A DNA stretch of 64,000 nt from Atherinomorus stipes (Eukaryota; Chordata; Actinopteri; Atheriniformes; Atherinidae). Below, piece after piece: positions 44,778 to 56,168 of this stretch. Location of the stretch: assembly GCA_023101725.1 (NCBI GenBank), contig JALJCO010012870.1, positions 1-64,000 of the forward strand, given 5' to 3'. The notes beneath the pieces were generated by a model. The model had not been told where the DNA came from and ran no database searches. It saw only the letters and a list, made by a program, of their open reading frames with translations. The position numbers and the translations under genes were made by a program. Position 1 is the first letter of the stretch. Each line of letters begins with the position of its first letter.

Positions 44778-45130
44778 CGTGCTGCAACACTCTCATCGCT
44801 CGCCCTGTCATGCTGACGTGAGCGAGGATTGTTATCGCCGTTTCCGCAGTGAAAGCCATCGCTCGCCAGGCGGTCAGCCCGCTGAGCTGGGCCCACTGTG
44901 GAACAAACACAGTGTTGGCTAGCAGCGTGCAGGGCTAACGATGAGGTCGCTACGGCTGTAGCGCTCATTTCCTGCTACAACACTCTCTTCGCCCTGTCGT
45001 GCTGACGTAAGCGAGGATTGTCATCGCCATCTCTGCGGTGACAGCCATCGCTCGTCAGGAGGTCAGCACGCTGAGCCGGACCAACCGTGGAAAAGACACA
45101 GTGCTGGCTAGCAACGTGCAGGGCTAACAA
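44778..45130. repeat. Tandem duplication, about 160 bp twice
   Basis: 44778-44940 and 44968-45130 are homologous: GCGAGGATTGT-ATCGCC, GCCATCGCTCG, GGTCAGC-CGCTGAGC, ACAGTG-TGGCTAGCA and CGTGCAGGGCTAAC. A 174-codon minus-strand frame at 44444-44968 crosses the first copy, but I see no domain in it. Confidence 0.85.
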
Positions 45131-45414
45131 CCAGCGGGGAGCTGTATTTCTTTATGCATCACCAATGGTTGAAGCACTCATAAAGAGGGGTAATGGTGGC
45201 TCTAACTGGTTGACAACGGTGCTCTGCTGTTCAATTGTGGCTTCCACAACGGAGACAGCAGAGGGTGTCTTGTGTGGTTGTGCTTGTGAAACCATAACAG
45301 CTTCGCTGCTCGCAGTACGCCAAGGTGTGCTGTGGTCCCATGCGGGGCGTTGCTGAGGCCGGTCGTCCGGGGCCTGTAGTGGTTCCAAGCGGCAACCTCC
45401 GGTGGCCAGCAGTG

Positions 45415-46090
45415 ATGCAACCCGGAAATGGACATTTTCTGTAATATTCCCTTCATCCGCTAGGGGCTGGCTCCAAGAGCGAGCAAATCCCCATAGACTC
45501 CCATGTTAAAAACGCCAACTTCACAGCAGAAATAAACAGGTTTACAGCCTGGTTCAAAAAATCATTTTAGGTTTATTAGGTCAAGTTTACCTTCATGTCA
45601 ACTGTGAGGGGGGTGAATTTTTTTATAACTCATTCGTTTAGATGTTATTTATTCTTCAAATTACACATAATTAAGGGCGTGTCCTTATGATTGACATGCG
45701 GCAGACCGGAAGCTCCGCCTGCCGACCGGAGGCTCCTAGTTAGCTCCTTCTTTGCTCTTAATAAGGTCTCAGTTTGTTAGAGTCGCACAACGGCGGTGTT
45801 TAGTCAGCGAATTGCAAGTCTAAGCATGTCTTACCTTAACCATGCCGCTTAGGAGCCTTATCTTTGTTAGCTCCTCTTAGTTTCGTGTTAGCTCAGTTAG
45901 CGTTTAGCCCACAGTACGTCAGCTGTCAATCATTTGCCCCGCGGCCGCGCTGTGCCCATTTTAGTATTTTCCTGGAGTGACGACGTACGTGACACGGCAA
46001 GATGGCGACGGTAAGACACGCCCAACTGGCTTCACATTTCTCTATTCAGAAGAGACCGGAAGCTACGTCCAGTAATTATATACAGTCTAT
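45415..46090. mobile_element. Dispersed non-autonomous repeat, nested
   Basis: The left part (CATCCGCTAGGGGCTGGCTCC, AGCAAATCCCCATAGACTCC, AACTTCACAGCAGAAATAA) matches 27010-27130. The right end TATATACAGTCTATG is the terminus of a fish repeat with AAGATGGCGACGG near it. It lies within the transposon at 43893-47370. Exact ends were not determined. Confidence 0.65.
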
Positions 46091-46203
46091 GAGTGGTTCA
46101 GCTGGGGAATCCGCCATGGAGAAGCTTCTTAGCTGACGGCATTCCCTTTACCTGACCGGAACGTTATGGTGGGGCAGCTTTGTTCTCTCCCTTCCACTTA
46201 GCG

Positions 46204-46246
46204 GCGGCAGCTAGCCGTAGCTTAGCCAGCTACGGCTAGCTGCCGC
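46204..46246. repeat. Perfect 19-bp stem hairpin
   Basis: GCGGCAGCTAGCCGTAGCT (46204-46222) and its exact complement (46228-46246) around the loop TAGCC. The surrounding GCTAGCTGCTG-type sequence is rich in GCTAGC words. Confidence 0.93.
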
Positions 46247-47214
46247 TGCTAGCTATCCTCTTCCTTCCTCCAGCCTCTTCAGCCGCTGCGTCACCAAGTG
46301 AGGGAGCCGAAGAGGTGAGGCAGTGCAGCAAAGAGATCCTCTCGGTGCTTTTTTGGGAGGGCGGTGAAACCCAGCCAGACGTGGCGAGAGCCGACAATCG
46401 ACGGGGACGTAACACGCCCGATAGCAGTAGCGACTCTGAATGAGGTGTTCATGTGGCCGAAGTACAACCAAGGAACTCCACAGTGTCAGGGGAGTGGGGG
46501 AGGGAAGCTGCTGCTGCTACGCCTAGCACACCCATGTTGTTATTAGTTACTGCTGATGTTAGCTGCTGTTGCTAGCTGCTGCTACTAGTCGCTTCTAGCT
46601 GCAGCATTCTGCGCCAGCAGTGGCAGTGGTTTTCTGGACCAGCCAGGTGATAGTGGGATGAGTAGCGCAGTCAAATCGTCTTCAAGCGGGGGCACACCGG
46701 GAAGCACAGTCTCTGTTTGGCCGCGCACACGCAGGAAAGATGTCATCCCGGTGACTGTCGTCCAGGTCTTCAACAGCTCCGGCCATGACACCTTCACACA
46801 CTGTAGGTGTCGGGAAGCGCTGGGGAGACGGAAGCAGGTCGAGGTGGTTGAGCCGGGCCGTAACTCCTGGCGGAGACGGCTAACAGGCGCTCACAGGCTT
46901 CAGAGGCAGGTGAAGCCCATCACACTCTGCCACAGTAGACGTGCCCCACACCATCGAGCCGTCGGCGAGAGAGAGGTTTTCCCTTTTGTCTCACTCAAGC
47001 GGTGAGCCTCCAGCGGAAGCTGAGCAGGTCTGGTAGGCGAAGTGGAGGTGGTAGCGGTGCTCTCCTCCTCCGTGGCGTCTTCAGACTCCCGCTCTGCTTC
47101 CTCTCGAGATGATGAAGTTCATGGAACGGCGACTCCTTCCTAGGAGATGGTGTGTCAGTGGGCATTTGCCGATGCTGAAAGAGAAGGAATAAGGGCAGCT
47201 GGCGATCCACCTGC

Positions 47215-47221
47215 TTTTATA
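47215..47221 (-). promoter_or_regulatory. TATA box in right transposon end
   Basis: The mirror copy of the TATAAAA at 44062-44068, reading into the element from the right end. Its conservation in both inverted ends argues against chance. Confidence 0.55.
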
Positions 47222-47370
47222 CCCGCTAAGGCGGGAAAGGGGGTAGGCACACCCTACTGGCCGGCTACGTACATGAAAATTTTAGTGGGCCATTGCGTGT
47301 ATGCGATTGGAGGAGAGTTGTACCCATAGAGTCCAGTAAAGGGCGAAGCCTGTGTGAGATATAACTAAAA

Positions 47371-48054
47371 AAACAAATAAATAAATAAAAATTTACAACA
47401 TTATATTGTAGTGTATATTGCTTTTGAATTGTGGTTGAAAATAGATTAAAAAAAAAGAGATCAACCTTTTTTGTGTGTTGTTTCAGTCTACTTCCTGTTT
47501 GGATGGCATTGGGGCAATATTCCCCATGGTTACATTTGGTGAATCGACCTGAGGTTTTCACCATGATGTCATCAAAGGGTTTGACACGTTGAAATGTGCA
47601 ACCTTTATCATTGACTATAAGGACCAAAGAGTGTAAAAAGCAGCACTTCCTCTCACCAGGGGGTGGGGCCAAGTTGAAAACCAGAAATGGTCATATCAAA
47701 GAGTCTAGAACAACAAGAGGGGACACTCAATAAAACGCTCCATTGCAACATTTCAACGTGCATTTCAACTTCAGCCATTTTGGACTGAAGTGAGCAGTTT
47801 ATCACAATTGTACAGACCTAATAAAACATGTCATTTAAAAAAGCTTAAATCTTCTTAATTGTTGTTGAAACACATTTATACATAGCAAGAGGAAGGTAAT
47901 TACATCCATTCCCACCGGCAGCGGTTCTACTGAATTAATTCTTTATTCAGAAACAATTCCAAACTATCCTAATAGGCTGTTTTCAATAATCTTCACTGAT
48001 CCTCATGGAGATATAATACAGCTCAAGTACCCGATATTATAATTATATTATCAA
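47371..48054. other. Intergenic, no gene recognised
   Basis: A minus-strand 135-codon frame at 47265-47672 overlaps the transposon end and is not recognised. Words such as GACTATAAGGACCAAAGAGT near 47620 belong to a dispersed fish repeat that also appears near 51080. Confidence 0.5.
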
Positions 48055-48355
48055 ATTCAAAGCTGATTGCATTTTCCACAACAGACTTGTAGAAGATCTG
48101 CAACATCTTGGTGCAGACGTTGAATGATCTCAGCTTCCTTAAAAAGTAGAGTCTGCTCTGACCTTTCTTGTAGATGTAGTCAGTGTTGCATTTCCAGTCG
48201 AGTATGCTGTCCAGCTGAACTCCAGGTATTTGTAGTTCTCCACCACCTCCACCTCCTCTTCCAGCATGTAGACAGGACTATGCTGCTTATTCTTGCTCCT
48301 CCTGAAGTCAAAAATCATCTCTTTAGTCTTGCTGGTATTTAAGATGAGCTGATTG

Positions 48356-48583
48356 TTACCATTTCACAAACTGACTGACCAGTTCCCTGTACTCGGCTTC
48401 TTGTCCATCACTGATACACCCCACAACTGCAGAGTCATCAGAGTATTTCTGCAGATGACAGGACTCAGAGTTGTACTGGAAGTCTGAGGTGTACAGTGTA
48501 AAGAGGAATGGTGAGAGTACAGTTCCTTGTGGTGCTCCAGTGCTGCTGACCACCATCTCAGACACACAACCTTTCAGTCTCAT
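48356..48583 (-). pseudogene. LINE RT palm with YSDD box
   Basis: It contains SSTGAPQGTVLSPFLFTLYT followed by QKYSDDSAVVGCISD. The Y-S-D-D box is the variant of the catalytic YADD motif normal in this LINE family. It is separated from the upstream RT frame by a frameshift between 48584 and 48640. Downstream (minus) sequence reads as ILNTSKTKEMIFDFRRS-type thumb sequence to 48055. Confidence 0.82.
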
Positions 48584-48600
48584 AAACTGTGGTCTGTTTG

Positions 48601-49494
48601 TTAGGTAGTCGTAAATCCAGGTGGTTGTGGAGGATCCACCTGGAAGTTATGGAGCTTCTGACATAGCAAAGCAGGCTGAATAGTATTAAATGCACTTGAA
48701 AAATCAAAGAACATGACCCTCAAAGTGCTGCCTGACTGGTCCAGATGAGAGTGGGCTCTCTGAAGCAAGAAGATGATGGCGTCTTCAACCCCAAGCCCAT
48801 TACGATATGCGAACTGTAATGGGTCCTGAAAGGTATTGACTTGCTTGTTGAGGTGAGCCAGTAAGAGTCTCTCCAGGACTTTCATGATGTGAGATGTCAG
48901 GGCAACTGGTCTGTAGTCATTTGGTTCAGCTGGTTGTGGCTTTTTAGGGACTGGAACAAGACAGGATGTTTTCCACAGCACAGGAACTCTGTTCTGTCTC
49001 AGGCTGGTGTTAAAAAGGTGCTGGAGAACCGGACATAGTTGTTCTGAGCAGGTCTTAAGAACTCTGAGACTGAAACCATCTGGACCTGCAGCCTTGTTCC
49101 GGTTCAGTTTCTCTTGCTGTTTCTTGACCTGGTCACAAGAGACAGTCAGGCTGGAGGTGGAGGCAAAAGAGGTCTCAGGATGTCCTGATGTGGAGTCAGA
49201 GGAGGTCTCAGGATGTCCTGATGTGGAGACAGAGGAGGTCTCAGGATGTCCTGATATGGAGGGAGATGAGGCTGTGTTCAGGTCCATGACTGAGGTGCAG
49301 GGTGACAGAGTGGAGGTGGGACAGGAAAGCTGTGGGCTTATGGAGGGTGTGTGGTGTGGGTTGTCGGCAGGGGGGGAACTGAACCTATTGAAGAACATGT
49401 TCAGTTCGTTAGCTCTGTCCAGACCTCCATCAGTCTGGTCCCCCTTTAACTTGAAGCCAGTGATCTTCTTCATTCCCGACCACACATCCCTCAC
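48601..49494 (-). pseudogene. LINE RT fingers and linker
   Basis: A 297-codon frame with KLNRNKAAGPDGFSLRVLK, VPVPKKPQPAEPNDYRPVAL, TSHIMKVLERLLLAHL and MFFDFSSAFNTIQPALL, the conserved RT segments before the catalytic box. An internal Ser/Thr/Pro-rich stretch contains three near-identical repeats (SGHPETSS, in DNA at about 49185-49250), an added small duplication. Confidence 0.85.
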
Positions 49495-49540
49495 GTTGTT
49501 CTGCTGGAGCTGCTCTCCAACTTCTTCCTGTCGTCCTCCT

Positions 49541-50317
49541 TCACTTCTTAGTCTGTGTTTTCAGTTGTTTTTGTGTGGTCTTCAGTAACTCCCTGTCTCC
49601 ATCCCTGAAAGCTTTCTTTTTGATGTTCAGCAGCTTTTTCAGGTCACTGGTGATCCAGGGTTTGTTATTGGGGAAGCACCTCACTGTTCTTGTTGGAACG
49701 ATGTTGTCCACACAGAAGTTTATGTAATCTGTCACACACTCAGTCATGGTGTTGATGTCATCTCCATGAGGTTCACAGAGGACATTCCAGTTTGTGGCCT
49801 CAAAGCACCCTCTCAGAGCATCTTCAGCCTCAGTAGACCAGGTTTTAATCGTCCTCCTAATGACTGGTTGCTGCTGAACGATGGGCTTGTAGGTGGAGGT
49901 GAGAAGAACCAGATTATGATCTGATCTTCCTAAAGGAGGCAGGGCAGAGGAGCTGTATGCATTCTTAGTATTTGCATAAAACACGTCCAACATCTTATTT
50001 TCTCTGGTGGAGCAGCTGACAAACTGCTGGAAAGTTGGTAACGTAGCAGAGAGGGAGCTGATGACATCACAGGCTGTCTCTGGTGCGGTAACTGGTATTA
50101 TATACAATCTCACGTTACCCATCACAACAGTTGGATGTAACGGTTTAAATCTCAAACGTTCTTCTCTCTGCCTTACCCCTGCCTTGCATCCTCTTCTCTT
50201 TCTCTTTAACTCCACTGGGATTTGATGTATTATTTCGCTAATAATCTTGATTTGGGAGAGTTTTAACAGTTGATCCCTGTGGTAAACAATTTTTCCGTTG
50301 CCATGGATACACATCAT
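49541..50317 (-). pseudogene. LINE ORF2 N-terminus with endonuclease deletion
   Basis: The frame is open for 258 codons, but the endonuclease catalytic Asn/Glu region expected between residues 60 and 90 is absent. The C-terminal SDHN motif (GRSDHNLVLL) remains. After that comes the linker with NNKPWITSDLKKLL. Because the deletion keeps the frame, the sequence looks intact, yet it cannot encode an active endonuclease. Confidence 0.8.
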
Positions 50318-50320
50318 AAC

Positions 50321-51004
50321 AAGTAGTGAAAAAAGCCAAATATATGAGGAAAAATCTCCTGAATTGCACAGCCTTCAAACCAGCATAAAAAATCCTCACA
50401 GAAAAACCTAATCTGACAAGTAATGTCAATAAAAAAGACAGCTATATTTGAAAAAACCACAAAAGCTATGAGAGAGCTGTTACAAACTGCAGCCACCTAG
50501 CAGAGCATTTCAGAACTTAAAAAAAAAAAAAATTATAATACAAGTTAAATTACAAAATACTGGCCTAACCAATCATTTTCATAAATATTGTAATGTCTTC
50601 TTGTATGCTACTTCCAGCTAGATGCTGAAAGTTTTCTTTCAATAAGCTTTCCAAATCAAATGAGTAATCCAAGGCACGGTTTAACACTTGAAACAAAAAA
50701 TATTTAATCCAATGCAACGCAATTGAAAATTCATAATGCCTGTTGGGGTCTATAAGGTGAACTAATCCACCACTTCAAAGAAGTCATTTTTCTCCACTTA
50801 CCTATTGCAATCAGGTAAGAACAGTGACCCTTCAACAGCTCCACATCTTACATGAGGACCATAAAACCAAAAGACCAGCGGGGTCCTTGTTCAACTTAAA
50901 AATAAAATAATCTAAGATCAATCAAATGGCTCTTACAACTGTTATTGAGAATAGGAAAAAAAAATATTACTGCCAATATAGACTTGTCCACTCATACCCA
51001 TATA
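50321..51004. other. Intergenic, no gene recognised
   Basis: AT-rich with a poly-A run at 50518-50533. No supported feature. Confidence 0.5.
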
Positions 51005-51140
51005 TCCAGACTGAGGTCTGTTTCAGTCAAAATGGCGGACAGGTGTTTCCAAAAACACAGCTGAGTGTCGCCACTTGGTATCTATACTCTTTGGTCATAT
51101 GAATCAGTGCAAGCCTACGTCACAGCCCTGAATTCACGTG
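51005..51140. repeat. Dispersed MITE fragment
   Basis: GTCAAAATGGCGGACAGGTG, GTGTCGCCACTTGGTATCTA and TACTCTTTGGTCATATGA are characteristic of a common fish repeat, here without clear termini. 51141-51760 has no recognised feature except a G13 run near 51729. Confidence 0.5.
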
Positions 51141-51764
51141 ACCACGCAGCAGGAAGGGGGTGAAAACATGCCTCGCATTTCAATGGCATCTGATGAACTG
51201 GGAGCCTCAAAAAACGTTTTTGCACCGTTTTTTAATTTTTCTCCGCCTGTCTGCCTTTAAAATTCTGTTGAAATGTCGTCCAGTTATGCTGAGTTCCAAT
51301 GAAATGAATTACATTGGATGGGGCTAACGGCCCGTGCTTATTGATTGAATGATTATATGTCCATCAAACTCGACTGCTGTTTGTGCCCCCCCTCGCGTGC
51401 TCGCAACTCAGGAAAAATAGGGGATCCATAATAAACTAAACTAAACCAAACTCGCTGTGAGCGTCACACAGTGCAGACGAATGTGCTCGCTGCTTTTATC
51501 TACACCGCTGTTGGCTCTTAAAAAGAAATCCCGGATATGGATGGAGTCATGGAGGTGTTGGTGTTTGCAGTGAGGATGTTTTACACCACAGAAGAAGTTG
51601 GAGGTCAGATAATTATCACTTTTAGGAAACGTGATTTCTCTGCCGTTTACTGGGAAGCTAACAAGCTAGCCACTCGGCTGTTCTCGGTTATCTTCGTCAA
51701 CAACAACCACACAGGGTTTTTGGGGTGGGGGGGGGGGGGATAGTTTGCCTAAACCGTTTTCCCA

Positions 51765-52166
51765 GGAACCCCTACCCTGACTGTAAAGCAAATGCGATGT
51801 GAGTAAAAGGCCAAAATGGCAACTTTGACCCAAAATGGCCACCTTCCTGTTGACTTTAGAGCATAGGTCCCGGAGGCTTTTATGTCCCCGCTGACATGTA
51901 AAATAAGTGTACCGAGTTTTGTAAAAATCCGTGACATGCAGTTCTGAGGGACTTGAAGGTGGCGCTAGAGTGCAGTTTTACCTGAGTGGTTACAAAAACG
52001 CCAAATTATGACATTTTTTTTTATTTAAAATGGAGGGTTAGCTAAAATTTGGTGACTTTTCAAGCATGTTCAGGCCCCCAAAAAGGGAGTTTGTGTGACA
52101 GAGGAAGAGGAAGAAGAAGAAACATTAGAATTAATAGGCCTTCGCACCGCCTTTGGTGCTCGGGCC
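51765..52166. repeat. Dispersed repeat ending CGCCTTTGGTGCTCGGGCC
   Basis: The block from CCCCTACCCTGACTGTAAAG through CATGCAGTTCTGAGGGAC to ATTAATAGGCCTTCGCACC resembles a repeat found widely in fish genomes. It is not coding. Ends were not determined. Confidence 0.45.
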
Positions 52167-53869
52167 TGAAAAAAGAGCCGATTCTTTAGTTCCTGGATAA
52201 TTTCCCTCCAGGTACCAACAGCAAATATACCAATAGATAAAATAATCTCCCTCCATCTCTACCACATGGTCCGAGTATGAAATACTAAGTAATCCTATGA
52301 CTGTTGTGACCATTTCACAATCTGTTAAAAAAAACATTGATCATGTTAATTTTGTCCAAATTATGCAAAGTAACATTTTCCGCTGCTTTTTTCTTCATGT
52401 GAATCTTTCATGGTTAGAGCATCATTTAAAAGAAAACAGCAGGTTTTTTTTTTTTTAAAGAAAAGCTACAAACCCTCCAACAACATGACACAAACTAATC
52501 TTAACCTCATGGACAGAAGAAAAGAAGTAACTAAATGAAAATGGAGGTGATAAATGAGTCCTTCTGCAGCGACCTGCTGGCTGTGAGCAGCTCATCCTGT
52601 AAACCGTGACTCTCCGAAGGCAACGCCGTCATGTAATAACTAAATATTTGTGTCAGGTAGCTGTAATGTTTGCGGTCTGTCTCCCAGCACATCAGCTGTT
52701 TGTTTCCTTGTTGCCATGACAACCTAATGAGTAGCGTGAACAGTGCAAAGCATTCATGTGGCATCACCCGACACGTTTAACAGTGTCTGGTTTCAGACTC
52801 CAAGTTCAAGCCATCATTCCCAGCCTCCACATGCTGGGAACAATTACAGTTTATAGATTATGGACAGTCATGATCACATTACCAAACCAGATCCAAGACA
52901 TTCACATTATAAAACATGACCGGAGATGTTCTGAGGTCATACATCGATTGGTCTGAACCTTTTTGCTATTGACTACTACCTCAAAATCCAGAGGAGACCT
53001 AAACTTTTCCATCAGACTTCAGCTGCCTGGCTTAGCTGGCTGTGTTGACCCGGATTAAACTGTGATCCTGGGTTTCTGATCTAGCTACGTTAATCCAGAA
53101 ACACCTGCTGTGAACATAACCTGGTAGGGAACATATATAATAATACATGTAATTATTACTATGATTACTATGAAAATCATACTATAATAACTATAATTAT
53201 ATTACTGTTTAGAAGTACTGCTATTTATAGTTATTGTACAAGCTACACACATTTTTCAATGCTGCAGGTACCCTTAGGGTTGAAATGGTACAAATGTGTA
53301 CTTTATATTACTTTGGACCCTTTTTCATAGTATATAGGTACTTCTGGCTTCACATAGACCAATATTGTACTTTTGAGAGAACATTTGTAAAAAAATGTCC
53401 GTACAGGTACAGAAACGTTCCTGTCTCGTACCTCTGTTTCTGAGAGTGTGTGGAGAAAAGTTCAGCATGGCTGCTGGAAATCCAAAAATTGCAATTAGTG
53501 GATCGCTTTTGATTTGGTTTCCTTAAAACTCCTGAGAGTGTAGAAAAGAAATCACCCCAGAATTTGTGCAAACTTGAACAAAAACAAAAACCATGACTTA
53601 AGTTGCCGGTTGAAGTCTGACATCTGTCACACTGGTCTGAAACTGAAGGAAAGATTTTAGATCACCGCGACGTGGAGAAATGAACCCTGTTTATTAGTTT
53701 AAACTGTACAAGCTGCAACCGAGCACATGGTGGACTTACACATATTCTAAGATTCACCTCATCCCACCACGACTCAGACAGTTCAACACCTAATTCACCT
53801 CCCGAGCTATTGTGATTTTACTTGATGAGTCAGACTCAGTTGCAATGAGTATTTTATATATATCAGAGA
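52167..53869. other. Intergenic with a possible GGTAC-rich MITE
   Basis: No gene. About 53265-53455 contains repeated GGTAC words and ends GTACCTCTGTTTCTGAGAGTG, which resembles one terminus of a fish MITE. Its left end is degraded. Confidence 0.5.
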
Positions 53870-54350
53870 GGGGTGATTTCTGATCCGGCCTCAGAACCAG
53901 AAGTCAGCCCATGGTGGGTCGGCAGGGAAAATGGGGAAATTTGGGAACAGTGATGATACAGTATCTGATACAGAAATAAAGAAACAAATAAGAAGGAGGC
54001 AGGTTGAATTTCAAGGAAAATTCTGAAAAAGTCAGAAAAACCATCCTTATAAAGGTCTGTCATGGTTTTAATGCCTCTGTCCTGCCAAACTCCATAAGTG
54101 GCATTAGTAGCAGTAGGAGTAATAGATTTCCTAACAAAGGCATCCTGCTAGAGGGAGACATAAATTTAAAATGGGACTAAACTGTGACCAATTGTTAAGC
54201 GTAGAGAGCACGAGGGGATTTGAAATAACAGAAGAAATTGAACTGGTTGTGATGAATAGATAATTGATTGAATTTTAAGATTACACCAGATCAAATTAGG
54301 GGGAAGTAACCAATTAATCATTTTATGGATATGTGAAGACCAGTAAAACA

Positions 54351-56168
54351 TTAACCCTTGTGTGGTGTTCATATTGTTGTTACTCAGCCAGTGTTTGTGG
54401 GTCTGGTGGACCCGTTGCATTTTGTGGTTTTTAATGCTTCACAATCCAACACTTTTATGTCAAAATACTCTACAGATGTTTACTTCATTCCAATTACAAG
54501 CAGTATAAACATCATAAGTGGTTAAAGTTGCCCTTTACCTTTGTTGGACCACACTTAGCACTTATTACTTAAAATATAAAGAAAATTAATTAAAATCATT
54601 TACATAAATTTACAAGTGAAACAAGGTTTTTCAAGACTACTGACTTTTATTTCTTTGAACTAACTTGGAAAAGTAGAACATTCAATTTCAAAATTTTTTG
54701 ATATCTGTATTTCTTTACTTGCTCCATGTCGACTGTCATGTTCTGGTCCTGGGGTTGGTTGCTGACAACTTGTTTCTGGGGTTGGTTGCTGACACCCTGG
54801 TCCTGGGGTTAGGTGCTGAGGGCCTGTTCCTGTGGTTGGCTGCCTATGGTCTGGTCCTGGGGTTGGTTGCTCATGGCCTGGTCATGGGGTTGACTGCTAC
54901 GGCTTGGTCCTAGGGTTAGGTGCTGACGCCGTGGTCCTGGGGTTGGCTGCTACGGCTTGGTCCCGGAGTAAGGTGCTGACGCCCTGGTCCTGGGGTTGGC
55001 TGCTGAAGGCTTGGTCCTTGGGTTAGGTGGTGATGCTCTGGTCCTGGGGTTGGCTGCTATGGCTTGTTCCTAGGGTTAGGTGGTGATGCTCTGGTCCTGG
55101 GGTTGGCTGCTGAAGGCTTGGTCCTTGGGTTAGGTGGTGATGCTCTGGTCCTGGGGTTGGCTGCTGAAGGCTTGGTCCTTGGGTTAGGTGCTGACGCCCT
55201 GTTCCTGGGGTTGGCTGCTGAAGGCTTGGTCCTTGGGTTAGGTGGTGATGCTCTGGTCCTGGGGTTGGCTGCTGAAGGCTTGGTAGTGGGGTTTGGTGGT
55301 TACAGCTTGCTCCTGTGGTTGGCTGCTGATGGTCTGATCCTTGGGTTGGTTGCTGACGGCCTGGAACTGGCTGCTAATGTCTTGGTCCCGGGGTTAGGTG
55401 CTGACGGCCTGGTCCTGGGGTTAGATGCTGATGGGCTGGTCCTGTGATTGGCTGCTGATCGTCTGGTCCTGGGGTTCATCTTTGCTTTGAAACTGGCTGA
55501 TGCTCAATCTTGTCATATTCATCAGAGTCACTGTCAGACTGAATTTTCAGAAATGTGACCCTCTTCTTCTGAATCCTCTTCTTATAAGTAATCATCAAAT
55601 ACCTCCTCTCTCTCTTCCAAAATCAATTCCAGAGCTTTTTCTCTCTGCACAGAATACTCTTTTGGCCATCTTGATTGGTTGTGATAAGTAACCACACTGG
55701 CAAAGGTATATTTATAGTGTCCTGCTTCCAATTTGTGCAAAAAAAAAAAAAACTTTCCGGCAAGAAAGAGGGTCAAATGTGCGGGAAAACAAGAGCAGAC
55801 AGTGTTGATTTTTTAATTTAAAATTTTTGCAACAATGTTGCAACCTTGTGCGGGACCTGCAGGTGCAGAAACACACGCACAGGAACAGCAGGCCCAGACA
55901 GAAGTACAGAGTGGAGGTACCCAGAACATCTAGTTCCACACTTTTTATTAGCCCCGGGTCCAGTGGACCCGAACATCTTATATGTAATAGAAATGTGTAG
56001 GGGGTGTACGGTGTGTGGTCATTAAAAATATATTCTGATATATGTTCTTCATATAAAATGAGCCAAGGCCGGTGAGTTTTAGTTTGAAAAATTAATTAAT
56101 TGTATAATTTTTCTTTTAATAAAAAATGAAAATGGGTCCCACAGACCCGAACACCACACAAGGGTTAA
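54351..56168 (-). mobile_element. piggyBac-like element, 1818 bp, decayed
   Basis: It is bounded by TTAA (54351-54354 and 56165-56168) with perfect inverted ends CCCTTGTGTGGTGTTC, followed by GGTC-GTGGACCCG-type subterminal sequence. On the minus strand, after a TATAAATA near 55715, frames resembling a piggyBac transposase N-terminus are present: YSVQREKALELILEE, EVFDDYL, a stop, then EEDSEEEGHISENS. This leads into a 27-bp minisatellite (54735-55470) where an N-terminal linker would lie. The catalytic core is absent. Confidence 0.85.
54735..55470. repeat. 27-bp minisatellite with 54-bp higher-order unit
   Basis: GTCCTGGGGTTGGCTGCTG and GTCCTTGGGTTAGGTGGTG type 27-mers alternate to give a 54-bp unit in the centre (55040-55270). 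Both strands are open over long distances because 27 is a multiple of 3. The minus-strand version would be Pro/Gly/Gln-rich, like the N-terminal linkers of piggyBac transposases. Confidence 0.92.

Larger units (their letters stand above)
43893..47370. mobile_element. DNA transposon with long inverted ends, about 3.5 kb
   Basis: About 220 bp at 43911-44130 recurs inverted at 47150-47365: CAGGCTTCGCCCT-TACTGGAC, CTATGGGTACAACTCTCCTC, AAATTTTCATGTAC, GCCGGCCAGTA and CCGCCTTAGCGGGTATAAAA. A third, partial copy in plus orientation starts at 44200. Bases 43893-44190 are themselves bounded by near-identical inverted palindromes (GGTTACAATATTGTAACC at 43897 and 44171), so a small element appears to be set within the left end. 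No transposase was recognised. It resembles fish EnSpm/CACTA-type non-autonomous elements, but the superfamily is unproven and no target duplication was found. Confidence 0.7.
48055..50320 (-). mobile_element. Rex1/CR1-like LINE, internally deleted
   Basis: On the minus strand the element runs from an ORF2 start region near 50290 to a 3' cut at 48055, losing the last part of the ORF and the 3' tail. The first frame (49541-50317) begins with the usual RDQLLKL start, then passes at VVMGNVRLYI directly from the endonuclease N-terminus into its C-terminal part (CSTRENKMLDVFYANTKNAY, GRSDHNLVLL), so the middle of the endonuclease is deleted. RT parts follow in broken frames: 48601-49494 and 48356-48583. 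Confidence 0.85.

Noticed and set aside
44444..44968. Minus-strand 174-codon frame in the transposon
   Set aside because: It crosses a duplicated non-coding module, the second copy does not keep the frame, and no domain is visible.
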